64,000 nucleotides of DNA from Planctomycetaceae bacterium. Lineage in GTDB: Bacteria > Planctomycetota > Planctomycetia > Planctomycetales > Planctomycetaceae. The stretch lies in contig JAHBXV010000013.1 in NCBI GenBank assembly GCA_019636285.1, positions 62,001 to 126,000 of the forward strand, in the 5' to 3' direction. The translations under genes and the position numbers were made by a program. This document shows, one piece after another, positions 52,241 to 60,367 of the stretch (positions are counted from its first letter, which is position 1; each line of letters begins with the position of its first letter). The notes beneath the pieces are model-generated. The model saw nothing but the letters and a program-made list of their open reading frames with translations, was not told where the DNA came from and searched no databases.

Positions 52241-53953
52241 TCAGGCTGGCCCACCGCCTGGCGTTCTAGGCAACTCGTCCAGCTTCCTGACGAACTGAAT
52301 CCCGTACTCTTGCGAGCCGTCCGCCAACGGAACGCTCCGAACGACTTTTCCCAGGATGAAGACCGGCGCCGAACCAGGGTTCTCAAGGATTACGATGACT
52401 TCGGCTGGCAGCGGGGAACCGCTGTCAACAACCCCGATTCCCGTTCGCGAAACGTCTCGGCCGCGGACTGTTCTTGTCCGCCATTCACGTCGATCGTCCG
52501 AGGCATGGATGAGCTTGACGCCGCGGTCGATGGCGACTCGCGGGGCGCGCATCATGATCTTGCCGCCCGATTGATACCGCCCGGCCAGATTCAGGAGCGT
52601 GGCCAGACTCGCGGGAGCGAGATTGGGCAACTGCATCGCCAGGACCAGATCGCCATCGGAAATCGTCAGATTGGGGATGGCCCGGACGATGAACAGGTCG
52701 TTCGTCGTCGCGAGATCGATGACCTCTCCCGGCGTGTTGAGCTCGCTCCGCCGCCACGCCTGAATGACCGGACGCTCAAAGTCCAGCTGGTTTCCGCGCA
52801 GGGTCCGCGCCACGCGACCATCGTTCAGGATGACCGCGGATCCGAGGGGATACAGCGACGTCGTTTCGAGTAGGGCGCAAACGGCCTGCAGATCAAGACG
52901 CCGTTTGACGGCTTCCTCGATGACATGCTCGATGGCCCTGGCGGGAAGAATCCCTTGCCGATGCGGCCGATTGGCCACGAGAGCCGCATAGACGTCGGCG
53001 ACGGCGGCCACTTTTGAGAAAAAATGAATCTGGTCGCCCGAGCGTTGCCGGGGATAGCCGCTGCCGTCGATTCGTTCGTGAATCTGGTAGGCGATGAACG
53101 CCGACCGGCGGGGGATCCGCTTGAGCGACCAGACGAGATCGAACACGCGGACGGGATGCTTCATCAACTCCAGTCGCTGCGCGCTGGTCAGTCGCTCGGT
53201 TTGCGTCCAGATGCCGCGGTCGATTTTCAGCATGCCCGCATCATGAATCAACGTGCCGAGTGCCAGTTCACGAAGTTGGAGCTTGTCGAGCCCCAGGTTG
53301 AATCCGATATTGAGCGCGACCATGCAGCTATGCAGGCTATGGCGGGCCGGGTAGCCCGTTCCCATGGGATTCAGCCCCAGCGCGGCGAACAGATCGGAGT
53401 CTTCGACCAGCCCGTCCAGTGTCTGCTCGGTGATTGCGGAAACCGCGTCGACATCGATCTGCCCCGCCTCCATGGCGCTGGCATGGGTTTGTTCGAGCCG
53501 CGCGATGGAAGACTCGCGCGCTTCGATGAGAGAGTGGCGGAGGTCCATGTCGTACGAGCCATCGGTCGGCTTTCCGCGATCGTCCCGATGTGGTTTCCCC
53601 GAGGCGATGCCCGCGACAAACGTCTCGACAACGCGATCGGCATCGAGTTCAAGTGTGAGTTCGTTTTCTTCTGGCGCTTTCCCCGACTCGCCAGGAGAGG
53701 GGATCGAAACAAGTTGACCTTCCGGGCGTCCGGCCAGGAGCGAACTGATATCCTTCCGGTGCACCAGCAGCCGATCGATGCCTCGCTGGCAGAGATGCTG
53801 ATAAGCGCCGAGCGTGAGCTTCTGACCGGCACCGACCAGCAGTCGCCCGGTCTGGTCATAAATCGGCGACGCAACCGCTGCCCCGATTTGAAGATCGGTG
53901 GTCCGAACGGGAACGAACTCAGCCGCGACAAACGGAGTGTCGTGCGTCGTCAT
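52241..53953 (-). CDS. HD-GYP-like protein with C-terminal PilZ-like domain
   Basis: Product of 570 residues. An N-terminal part of about 170 residues is followed by an HD-GYP-like domain: RHSLHSCMVALNIG, LIHDAGMLKID (codons around 53231-53245) and YQIHERIDGSGYPRQ (around 53050-53080). The last 100 residues resemble a PilZ domain (RREWRTRTVRGRDVSRTGIGV). HD-GYP enzymes cleave cyclic di-GMP. Canonical HDIGK is HDAGM here (Lys lost) and the HHE triad is IHE, so the site may be altered. ATG 53953 starts a sensible N-terminus; the frame stays open for a further 59 codons upstream. Confidence 0.82.
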   Translation of the reverse strand: MTTHDTPFVAAEFVPVRTTDLQIGAAVASPIYDQTGRLLVGAGQKLTLGAYQHLCQRGIDRLLVHRKDISSLLAGRPEGQLVSIPSPGESGKAPEENELTLELDADRVVETFVAGIASGKPHRDDRGKPTDGSYDMDLRHSLIEARESSIARLEQTHASAMEAGQIDVDAVSAITEQTLDGLVEDSDLFAALGLNPMGTGYPARHSLHSCMVALNIGFNLGLDKLQLRELALGTLIHDAGMLKIDRGIWTQTERLTSAQRLELMKHPVRVFDLVWSLKRIPRRSAFIAYQIHERIDGSGYPRQRSGDQIHFFSKVAAVADVYAALVANRPHRQGILPARAIEHVIEEAVKRRLDLQAVCALLETTSLYPLGSAVILNDGRVARTLRGNQLDFERPVIQAWRRSELNTPGEVIDLATTNDLFIVRAIPNLTISDGDLVLAMQLPNLAPASLATLLNLAGRYQSGGKIMMRAPRVAIDRGVKLIHASDDRREWRTRTVRGRDVSRTGIGVVDSGSPLPAEVIVILENPGSAPVFILGKVVRSVPLADGSQEYGIQFVRKLDELPRTPGGGPA

Positions 53954-54653
53954 GAGTTCCGCGCTCCGCGACCACAGGGATTTTTTGGGGGGAGGGTCCG
54001 CCAGGTCCGAGGCGCGTTCAGCGCCTGGCGGGGTGGGGGCTTCAAACAACTTTGTTCTCAGCCGCTGGCTGGTGCGGAAATCGACAACGGGTGACAAAAG
54101 GGAGGTGAGCGCGGCCCTTCGCCACCACAAGTTTTCGCGCCATTCCCAAGAAACTCAGTCAAAACCCGGTTGGCGGCTCGGACATCTCTACAAATTCAGG
54201 ACACTTCGTACGTCCAGAGGGTTTTGACGGTACTACAAGGGAAAGTTGGCCCGTGTCGATATCACTGCACGCTGGCAATCACTAAGTCGTCGATCGGCCA
54301 AGAAATCTTCAGTTCACTAAATCGAAATGGCAGGACTACGGGTTTTGCAGTCAATCACTGCCGGTTTCAGGCGTCAGAAACCGCTCTTCGAGAGGCGATC
54401 GTTCATCCGGAATATCTGTACAAACCAGCGAGGGCGGTTCCCGAGGTTGGTCCTCACAGGACGGGATTCCACGCTGTCGGCTGTTGCTTGAATGATTGCG
54501 AACCAGCGACTTCACGTGACGGCGAATGACCGACACACGTCGCGAGTTTCTCGGCGCAGGTCGCAACACTTCCTTGGTTCTACCGTGGACAAACAACAGC
54601 CGGTGTTTATATGAAAGAGGTTGCTGTTCCGACCGTGCCGAGGAGTTTCGCCG
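53954..54653. other. 700-base intergenic region between HD-GYP and DUF1501 genes
   Basis: Divergent genes. Contains repeat copy 3 (54156-54230). A possible promoter for the DUF1501 gene is TGGACA (54586-54591) and TATATG (54608-54613) with 16-base spacing. No further gene was recognised; the HD-GYP frame remains open to 54130, so part of this region could be coding if that longer start were used. Confidence 0.45.
54156..54230. repeat. 70-76 bp interspersed inverted repeat, copy 3
   Basis: TCAAAACCC (54159-54167) and GGGTTTTGA (54219-54227) form the conserved nine-base arm pair. The outer flank (CAG left, CGG right) does not fully pair. Between the arms it shares GGTTGGCGGCTCGG and CGTCCAGA with copy 1, and its right flank GTAC-x-ACA with copy 1 as well. 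Confidence 0.8.
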
Positions 54654-56000
54654 ATGAATACAGCCAGAGCAGGGTCGCCCTTTTGCGACGGGGTCTCGCG
54701 CCGCACGATGCTCAAAGCGGGTGCGCTGGCGATGGGCGGTCTCTCGCTGCCACAGCTTCTGGCGGTTGAAGAGGCGACCGGCCGGAAGTCGCAGAAATCG
54801 ATCATCATGGTCTTCCTGTCGGGCGGTCCGCCCCATCAGGACATGGTCGACCTGAAGATGGACGCTCCGGTCGAGATTCGTGGCGAGTTCAAGCCGATTC
54901 CCACGAACGTTCCGGGACTCGACATCTGCGAGCATCTGCCCCTACTGGCCCAGCGGATGGATCGTCTTGCGGTTATTCGGACGCTGGTCGGATCGGTGGG
55001 ACGTCACGATGCCTTTCAATGTGTGACCGGTCATGGCCCGCTGAATCAGCCGCCCGGAGGTTGGCCGTCTCTCGGATCGGCCGTTTCTAAGCTTCAAGGG
55101 GCGACGGAATCGGGGATGCTGCCGTTTGTCGGGTTGGCACCTCGCATGAAGAACCGTCCGTGGGGCGATCCCGGACAGTCGGGGTTCGCGGGTCAGGCCC
55201 ATGCACCCTACTGTCCCAATGCGGAGCAGGCACAATTTGGTTTGAACGGCTTGAGCCTTGACCAACTCCATAACCGCAAGGCACTGCTGGACAGCATCGA
55301 TCGCTTGAATCGCCAGGCCGACAAGAGCGGTGCCCTCGAAGGACTCGCGAAGAACTACCAGAACGCGTTTGGCCTGTTGACCTCGAGCAAGCTGCTCGAT
55401 GCGCTCGACCTGGAGCAGGAAGATCCGCGAGTTCGCGATTGGTATGGTCGCGGCGCGCAGGAGAACGCCGGCTATGGCGATGCCGGACCGCTGATGAACG
55501 ACTACCTGCTCGCCGCCCGGCGGCTGGTGGAAGCCGGCGTTCGCGTGGTGACGCTCGCCTACGGCCGGTGGGACTGGCACGGTCGTCCGCACGGCACGAA
55601 CTTCGAGAACGCCCGCGATCATCTGCCAATCTTCGACCAGGGGCTGAGCGCTCTGCTCGACGATTTGCACGCACGCGGCATGGACAAAGACGTGACTGTC
55701 GTCGTCTGGGGCGAATTTGGACGGACGCCCGTCATCAACAAGAACGGCGGACGCGATCACTGGCCGCAGGTGGGTTGCGCGATGCTCGCGGGTGGCGGCT
55801 TGCGGACCGGACAGGTGATTGGAGCGACGAATAAGCTGGGAGAACACCCGGTGGAACGACCGGTCCACTTCCAGGAAGTGTTCGCCACGCTTTATCAGTC
55901 GATCGGCATCGACCCTGCCACGGCGACTCTTCCGGATCAGGGTGGTCGTCCGACCTACCTCGTCGACTCGATGTATTCGCCGTTGCCGGAACTGGTCTGA
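54654..56000 (+). CDS. DUF1501 domain protein with twin-arginine-like leader
   Basis: Product of 448 residues. Leader GVSRRTMLKAGALAMGGLSLPQLL. The domain follows the pattern of the second DUF1501 protein: VFLSGGPPHQDMVDLKMDAPVEI, LAQRMDRLAVIRTLVG, VEAGVRVVTLAYGRWDWHG, VVVWGEFGRTPVI, GGRDHWPQVGC and the C-terminal EVFATLYQSIGIDPATAT. ATG at 54654 has AGGAG 8 bases before it, so the 11-codon longer frame is rejected. A WD40 gene starts 24 bases after the stop, so the pair is probably one transcript. In planctomycetes the pair is often preceded by a DUF1549/DUF1553 gene; none is here. Confidence 0.92.
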   Translation: MNTARAGSPFCDGVSRRTMLKAGALAMGGLSLPQLLAVEEATGRKSQKSIIMVFLSGGPPHQDMVDLKMDAPVEIRGEFKPIPTNVPGLDICEHLPLLAQRMDRLAVIRTLVGSVGRHDAFQCVTGHGPLNQPPGGWPSLGSAVSKLQGATESGMLPFVGLAPRMKNRPWGDPGQSGFAGQAHAPYCPNAEQAQFGLNGLSLDQLHNRKALLDSIDRLNRQADKSGALEGLAKNYQNAFGLLTSSKLLDALDLEQEDPRVRDWYGRGAQENAGYGDAGPLMNDYLLAARRLVEAGVRVVTLAYGRWDWHGRPHGTNFENARDHLPIFDQGLSALLDDLHARGMDKDVTVVVWGEFGRTPVINKNGGRDHWPQVGCAMLAGGGLRTGQVIGATNKLGEHPVERPVHFQEVFATLYQSIGIDPATATLPDQGGRPTYLVDSMYSPLPELV

Positions 56001-56024
56001 GAACGTCTAGACACGGTCAAGAAC

Positions 56025-56912
56025 GTGCGTCTCGAAAAACTTCTCTCGCTGACGCATGGCAACGCCGCTTACTGGTCGGCTTTCTCGGCGGCAGGAGATC
56101 GTCTCGCCACCGCGAGTCTGGACAACACGGTCAAACTCTGGAGTCTGCCGGACGGGGCACACGTCGGTACGCTCAAAGGCCATGGCGACGGCGTGTGCTT
56201 TGTCGGGTATCTGGCCGACGGTCGGATCGCCACGGTCGGGCTGGATCGCACGGCCCGCGTCTGGCCCGCGGAGGGGGGAAGCGCCGAGATTACGTTCACG
56301 GGACATCAGGACTACCTGACGTCGGGAGCCGTCCAGAAATCGGGGATGCTGCTTGCCTCGGCGGGCTTCGACAAGACCGTGAGGCTGTGGGATGCTCAAT
56401 CAGGGCGTTCGCTGGCCGTTCTGACGGGACATACGGCGAATATTCAGTGCGTGGCTCTCAGCGACAGCGGCAAACTGGCAGCATCCGGCGGCGACGACCA
56501 GATTGTCCACCTTTGGAATCTCGAAGCCGGTACGTTGCTCAGGACCATGCCAGGCCATACTCGCGGCATTGAAGGAGTCGCATTTTCGCCAGATGAAACG
56601 AGACTGGCTTCGGCATGTGCCGATGGCTGTCTGAAGCTCTGGAATCTGGGCGGCGAACTCATCGCGAATATTAAGACAGACGCGATCCCGCTGAAGTCAG
56701 TCTGCTTCTCGCCGGATGGCCGCTGGATTGCGGCCGGTGCGGCCGATGGGGCGATTCGTGTGTGGGATTACGCGAGTGAGAAATTGATTGCGACACAGCC
56801 CGCGCACCGTAACACGGTCTACGGGGTCACGTTCAGCCAGGACGGCAAGCTCTTCGCCAGCACCGGCTTCGACCGGACGATTCATGTCTGGCGCGTCATT
56901 GCCGAGGGATGA
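56025..56912 (+). CDS. WD40 repeat protein
   Basis: Product of 295 residues made of about seven WD40 blades. The repeats end in VKLWSLPDG, ARVWPAEGG, VRLWDAQSG, VHLWNLEAG, LKLWNLGG, IRVWDYASE and IHVWRVIAEG. Each is preceded by the GH...V.F pattern. No signal peptide. Start is GTG at 56025; no ATG in the frame precedes the first blade. It probably serves as a binding platform. It follows the DUF1501 gene by 24 bases. Confidence 0.9.
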   Translation: MRLEKLLSLTHGNAAYWSAFSAAGDRLATASLDNTVKLWSLPDGAHVGTLKGHGDGVCFVGYLADGRIATVGLDRTARVWPAEGGSAEITFTGHQDYLTSGAVQKSGMLLASAGFDKTVRLWDAQSGRSLAVLTGHTANIQCVALSDSGKLAASGGDDQIVHLWNLEAGTLLRTMPGHTRGIEGVAFSPDETRLASACADGCLKLWNLGGELIANIKTDAIPLKSVCFSPDGRWIAAGAADGAIRVWDYASEKLIATQPAHRNTVYGVTFSQDGKLFASTGFDRTIHVWRVIAEG

Positions 56913-56919
56913 CGTTCCG

Positions 56920-57726
56920 CTATTTCTTGGTGGCAGCCACGTCCGCACGCTGGAGCATGAACTCCAGGATCGCGCGGGAGTCCTCGTAGTTGGTCGTATG
57001 GCCCGTCTCAGGGCGATGGATCAACAGCGTGTCGGGGTTAAGCTTCGCCAGAACTCCCGCGAGTCGAACGACACTTTCCGGCGGCACCAGCACATCTTTT
57101 CCGCCCGTCGTCATGCCGACCGGCATTGTCAGTTTCTCGGGCCAGTACTCGGCGCTGCGGCGTTTGTATTCCAAGGGAATGTCGCGCTTCGAGCCGCCGA
57201 ATGATTCGGAAATAGCGTCCTGAAACTGCTCGTACTCCAGATGATTGGCCGTGCCATTCATCGACGCGACGCCGTCAATCTTGTCGGGGTGCATGGCGGC
57301 GAAGGTCAGGCTTGAGGAGCCCCCCATCGAGGCACCGCAAATGAACACCCGGCGGACAGCAGGATTCTTCCGACAGGTCTCGATGATCTGCAAAACGTCG
57401 GCTTCGGCCTTCGGACCCATCCAGGAGGTCTTCGCGCGATAGTCGGGCGAGATGTAGAGCATCTTGCGTTCGGCGGCCACGTCGCGACAGGCCCGGCTTT
57501 CATCAAACGTTCCCTTGATGAACTGCCAGCGGTCGGAACCGTGCCCATGGAGAGCGATCAGCACGTCATGCGGCTGGTCCTCCTGAAACCCGGCCGGTTT
57601 CAGCACGACGTATCGCTGTTCCGAACCATCGCACGATGCGACAAAGGCCCGGTCTTCTATTTCCTGTGCGGAGCAGAACAAGGGAAAGAGCAGGACTGCA
57701 AACGCTACGCCGAATCGAATCCGCAT
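56920..57726 (-). CDS. secreted alpha/beta-hydrolase (esterase D or feruloyl-esterase-like)
   Basis: Product of 268 residues with a signal peptide (MRIRFGVAFAVLLFPLFCSA). ALHGHGSDRWQF is the oxyanion region; FICGASMGGSSSL contains the nucleophile Ser133. MTTGGKDVLVP carries the probable acid, and ETGHTTNYEDS the probable His. The arrangement fits prolyl-oligopeptidase-like esterases (PHB-depolymerase/ferulic-esterase type). The substrate is unknown. It converges on the WD40 gene (7 bases). Confidence 0.82.
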   Translation of the reverse strand: MRIRFGVAFAVLLFPLFCSAQEIEDRAFVASCDGSEQRYVVLKPAGFQEDQPHDVLIALHGHGSDRWQFIKGTFDESRACRDVAAERKMLYISPDYRAKTSWMGPKAEADVLQIIETCRKNPAVRRVFICGASMGGSSSLTFAAMHPDKIDGVASMNGTANHLEYEQFQDAISESFGGSKRDIPLEYKRRSAEYWPEKLTMPVGMTTGGKDVLVPPESVVRLAGVLAKLNPDTLLIHRPETGHTTNYEDSRAILEFMLQRADVAATKK

Positions 57727-57834
57727 CGGTTCTCTCTCTGTTCTCGCGATCAGTCTTTAGAGTCCGCGGACAAGTGTCGTCGCAGAGGCGGTCATTTGGC
57801 AATGATCCTCGGACAAGCCACGTTGAACCCGCTT

Positions 57835-58257
57835 TCAGTTCGCGACGACGCTCGCCGGCGCGGGCGGAAAGTTTTCCACATGACTGTCCCCGTTGCGGCC
57901 GAAGTAGATGGCGCGGCGGCCCGTGATCTGAACGAAGTAGCCCACGCAGCCGGCGTTCATGGTCTTGCGAATGAAGTCCGAATACGTGTGCTCGTTCCGC
58001 TGGCTCTGGCGAACGGCGGCTTCAATGGCCGTTGGAGCAAACTCAGCAGCGGTCTCATGCGCGGCATGCGGGGCCGCGACGACCAGCGATTCGCCGCAGG
58101 CGAAATAATAGGTGACCTCCTGGCGGCTGTAGTCGGCGTGGTATCGCTCGACGCCGGCCTTGATGAGGCGACCCACTATCTCGGGGAATGTCAGCTCGCC
58201 GGAGAGCGCCCCCTGCACGCACTGTTCGACGGTTGTGGCCTGCTCCGCGTTCATCAT
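57835..58257 (-). CDS. DUF1398 family protein (YbcV-like)
   Basis: Product of 140 residues. The order GELTFPEIVGRLIKAGVERYHADYSRQEVTYYFACGESL and AIEAAVRQSQRNEHTYSDFIRKTMNAGCVGYFVQITGRRAIYF (given here in pieces) matches the DUF1398 pattern, which is shared with E. coli YbcV. Function unknown. GAGG precedes the ATG pair at 58257 and 58254. Its gene follows the marR gene 27 bases downstream on the same strand, so MarR likely controls it. Confidence 0.8.
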   Translation of the reverse strand: MMNAEQATTVEQCVQGALSGELTFPEIVGRLIKAGVERYHADYSRQEVTYYFACGESLVVAAPHAAHETAAEFAPTAIEAAVRQSQRNEHTYSDFIRKTMNAGCVGYFVQITGRRAIYFGRNGDSHVENFPPAPASVVAN

Positions 58258-58284
58258 TTGTCCTCAAGAAAATGGGATCGGGAT

Positions 58285-58740
58285 TCAATCGACCGGAAGG
58301 TTTTTCCAACCTTGCCGATGCACGATGTCTTGCAGCACGCCAACAAACCGTTTGGCTTCTTCCGGCTGCAAATGGCCGAAGAATTCGCGGTCGTTTTCAT
58401 CCGCCAGCCGAGCCAGCACCGGGACCAGCCGCTTTCCGGCAGGGGTCAAGTCGACGGTCTGATACCGCCGATCGCCCTCGACCGACGAACGCTTAACCAG
58501 TTCCTTGCGGCAAAGCCGCTCGATGAGCTTGGAGATGGCCCCGCGCGTCATGCCGATCGAACTGGCCAATTGACTGGGGTTGGCAGTTCCGGCGCTGTGC
58601 ATCTGTCGCATGAGCACCCACTCGGCGACCGTCACGCCCCTGGCCTCCACCTTGCGGGCAAACGCCTGAGACACGTGATTCGACACGTACCGCAGCCAAT
58701 AACCGAGGTGGTCTTCCAGTTTGCTGAGCGACTTTGACAT
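58285..58740 (-). CDS. MarR family transcriptional regulator
   Basis: Product of 151 residues. The winged helix is complete: ANPSQLASSIGMTRGAISKLIERL, then VKRSSVEGDRRYQTVDLTPAGKRLV (recognition helix and wing with the DxR motif). N- and C-terminal helices for dimerisation flank it. It probably represses its own operon with the DUF1398 gene and is released by a small aromatic ligand. A consensus promoter lies upstream, with a perfect palindrome overlapping its -10 (separate entries). Confidence 0.93.
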   Translation of the reverse strand: MSKSLSKLEDHLGYWLRYVSNHVSQAFARKVEARGVTVAEWVLMRQMHSAGTANPSQLASSIGMTRGAISKLIERLCRKELVKRSSVEGDRRYQTVDLTPAGKRLVPVLARLADENDREFFGHLQPEEAKRFVGVLQDIVHRQGWKNLPVD

Positions 58741-58759
58741 GGCGTCTTGCCTCTTATTG

Positions 58760-58773
58760 GTTTCCTAGGAAAC
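58760..58773. promoter_or_regulatory. probable MarR operator
   Basis: GTTTCCTAGGAAAC is a perfect 14-base palindrome, 20 bases upstream of the marR start. It overlaps the last bases of the -10 hexamer and the expected start of transcription. Confidence 0.75.
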
Positions 58774-58800
58774 TATAGGGACGCTCGGCGAAACTGTCAA
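58772..58800 (-). promoter_or_regulatory. sigma-70 promoter of the marR-DUF1398 operon
   Basis: TTGACA (58800-58795) and TATAGT (58777-58772) lie 17 bases apart on the minus strand: the -35 is exactly consensus and the -10 deviates at one position. The expected transcript begins near 58765, about 25 bases before the ATG. Confidence 0.85.
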
Positions 58801-58826
58801 CGTCTTGCTCAAGGCCGTGATTCGAA

Positions 58827-60041
58827 CTAACGGGCGGCGCTCAAGAATTTTTCGATGGCGTCGAGACCCGCGCGAAGCTGATCCATTCCACAGGCGAACG
58901 ACAGCCGAACGTAACCCGGCGCGCCGAACGCATCGCCCGTGACAAGGGCCACGTGCGCCCGCTCAAGCAGCGTCGTGCAGAAGTCGGACGAGTTGTCGAC
59001 TGATTTCCCACCGGGCAGCGTTTTGCCAAAAAACCCGGCGATGTTGAAGAACCCGTAGAACGCCCCGCCCGGTTCGGCGAAGGTCACTCCGAACTTCTCG
59101 CGGAAGTCTTTCAACCGACCGACCACATAGTTGCGGCGTTCTTCGAAGGCTTTCCGCATCTCTTCGACGCTCTCCTGCGGACCGTTCAGTGCCACGACGG
59201 CCGCATACTGGCTGATGCTGCACGGGTTCGACGTTTCCTGGCTTTGCAGGTTGTCCATCGCCTTGATGACGGCCGCCGGCCCGATCGTCCAGCCAATTCG
59301 CCATCCGGTCATCGCGTAAGCCTTGCTGACGCCGCTGACGGTGATCGTCCGCTCCAGCACATCGGGCCCGAACGACGCCACGCTGCGGAACGCCGCGCCG
59401 CCATAGAGCAGCTTCTCGTAGATCTCGTCCGACAGAATCAGGATGTCCGCTTCCACGCAGGCACGGACCAGCGCTTCGAGCTTATCGAGCGGATAGACGG
59501 CCCCAGTCGGGTTCGAGGGATTGTTGAGCATGATCAGCCGCGTATTCGGCGTCACATGAGCCTTGAGCTCTTCGGGAGACAGGCAGAAGCCGCTCGCTTC
59601 CGACGTCTCGACCAGAACCGGCGTCGCCCCGGTCAGTTCAACCAGCGCGCTGTAGCTGACCCAGTACGGGGTCGGGATGATGACTTCGTCGCCGGGACCA
59701 CAGAGGGCTGCCAGGACATTGTGGATCGAGTGTTTCGCGCCGTTGGAAATAAGAACCTGGTTGGGGGAATACTTGAGGCCGTAATCGCGTTCGTAAGCCG
59801 CGCAGACGGCCTGCTTGAGTTCGGCAATCCCCCCGGACGCCGTGTAATGCGTGTGCCCGGCCTTCATGGCAGCCGTCGCCGCTTCACAAATGTGGGCCGG
59901 AGTCACGAAGTCCGGTTCTCCCACCGTGAAGTCCAAAACGTCGATCCCCTGCGATTTCAGTTCTTTCGCCTTGGCCGCGGCCGCAAGGGTCGCGGAGGGT
60001 TTGAGTGACTGGACCGCTGGAGACAGACGAAAACTGGGCAT
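58827..60041 (-). CDS. aspartate aminotransferase-type class I aminotransferase
   Basis: Product of 404 residues. PLP-binding residues are in place: Asn177 in NNPSNPTG, Asp205 and Tyr208 in LSDEIYEKL, Lys240 in VSGVSKAYAMTGWRIGW, and the substrate-binding Arg in YVRLSFACG. The N-terminal FTVGEPDFVTP is typical of the Ib subgroup (AspAT/prephenate aminotransferase type). It transfers the amino group of aspartate to 2-oxoglutarate or an arogenate-like substrate. ATG at 60041 opens MPSFRLSPAVQSL; a longer frame of 49 codons has no homology. Confidence 0.93.
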   Translation of the reverse strand: MPSFRLSPAVQSLKPSATLAAAAKAKELKSQGIDVLDFTVGEPDFVTPAHICEAATAAMKAGHTHYTASGGIAELKQAVCAAYERDYGLKYSPNQVLISNGAKHSIHNVLAALCGPGDEVIIPTPYWVSYSALVELTGATPVLVETSEASGFCLSPEELKAHVTPNTRLIMLNNPSNPTGAVYPLDKLEALVRACVEADILILSDEIYEKLLYGGAAFRSVASFGPDVLERTITVSGVSKAYAMTGWRIGWTIGPAAVIKAMDNLQSQETSNPCSISQYAAVVALNGPQESVEEMRKAFEERRNYVVGRLKDFREKFGVTFAEPGGAFYGFFNIAGFFGKTLPGGKSVDNSSDFCTTLLERAHVALVTGDAFGAPGYVRLSFACGMDQLRAGLDAIEKFLSAAR

Positions 60042-60367
60042 GGGCGGGAACTTCTGGTCAGGAAACACGTCAAACACGAAACTCGAGTCGGGAACCCGAG
60101 GGTGGCGCACACCGCGACCGCCCCGCCCGACCGGGCGATTGTCCGATTCGACACTCCGTACCGTCAAGGGTTCGCCGCGACGTATCAACGCTGGCTATCG
60201 CGTCGCCGATTTTCTCATTTCTGGTGCAATCAGTTCTCCCGATTGCGCCGTCTATTCAGGTTTTGGCCGCCGAACTATACTGGCCAGATTGGTGTCTATT
60301 CGGGCATATCGCCCATGGCATCGGAATTTGTTGATTTGTATCGCCGGATACGAGGGAGTCGGAGCTG
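60042..60367. other. intergenic region between divergent aminotransferase and sulfite reductase genes
   Basis: 326 bases. On the plus strand a TATACT hexamer at 60276-60281 is a good -10 candidate for cysI, without a clear -35. GGAG stands 5-8 bases before the cysI ATG. No other element recognised; a weak hairpin-forming GC-rich run lies at 60090-60130. Confidence 0.5.
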
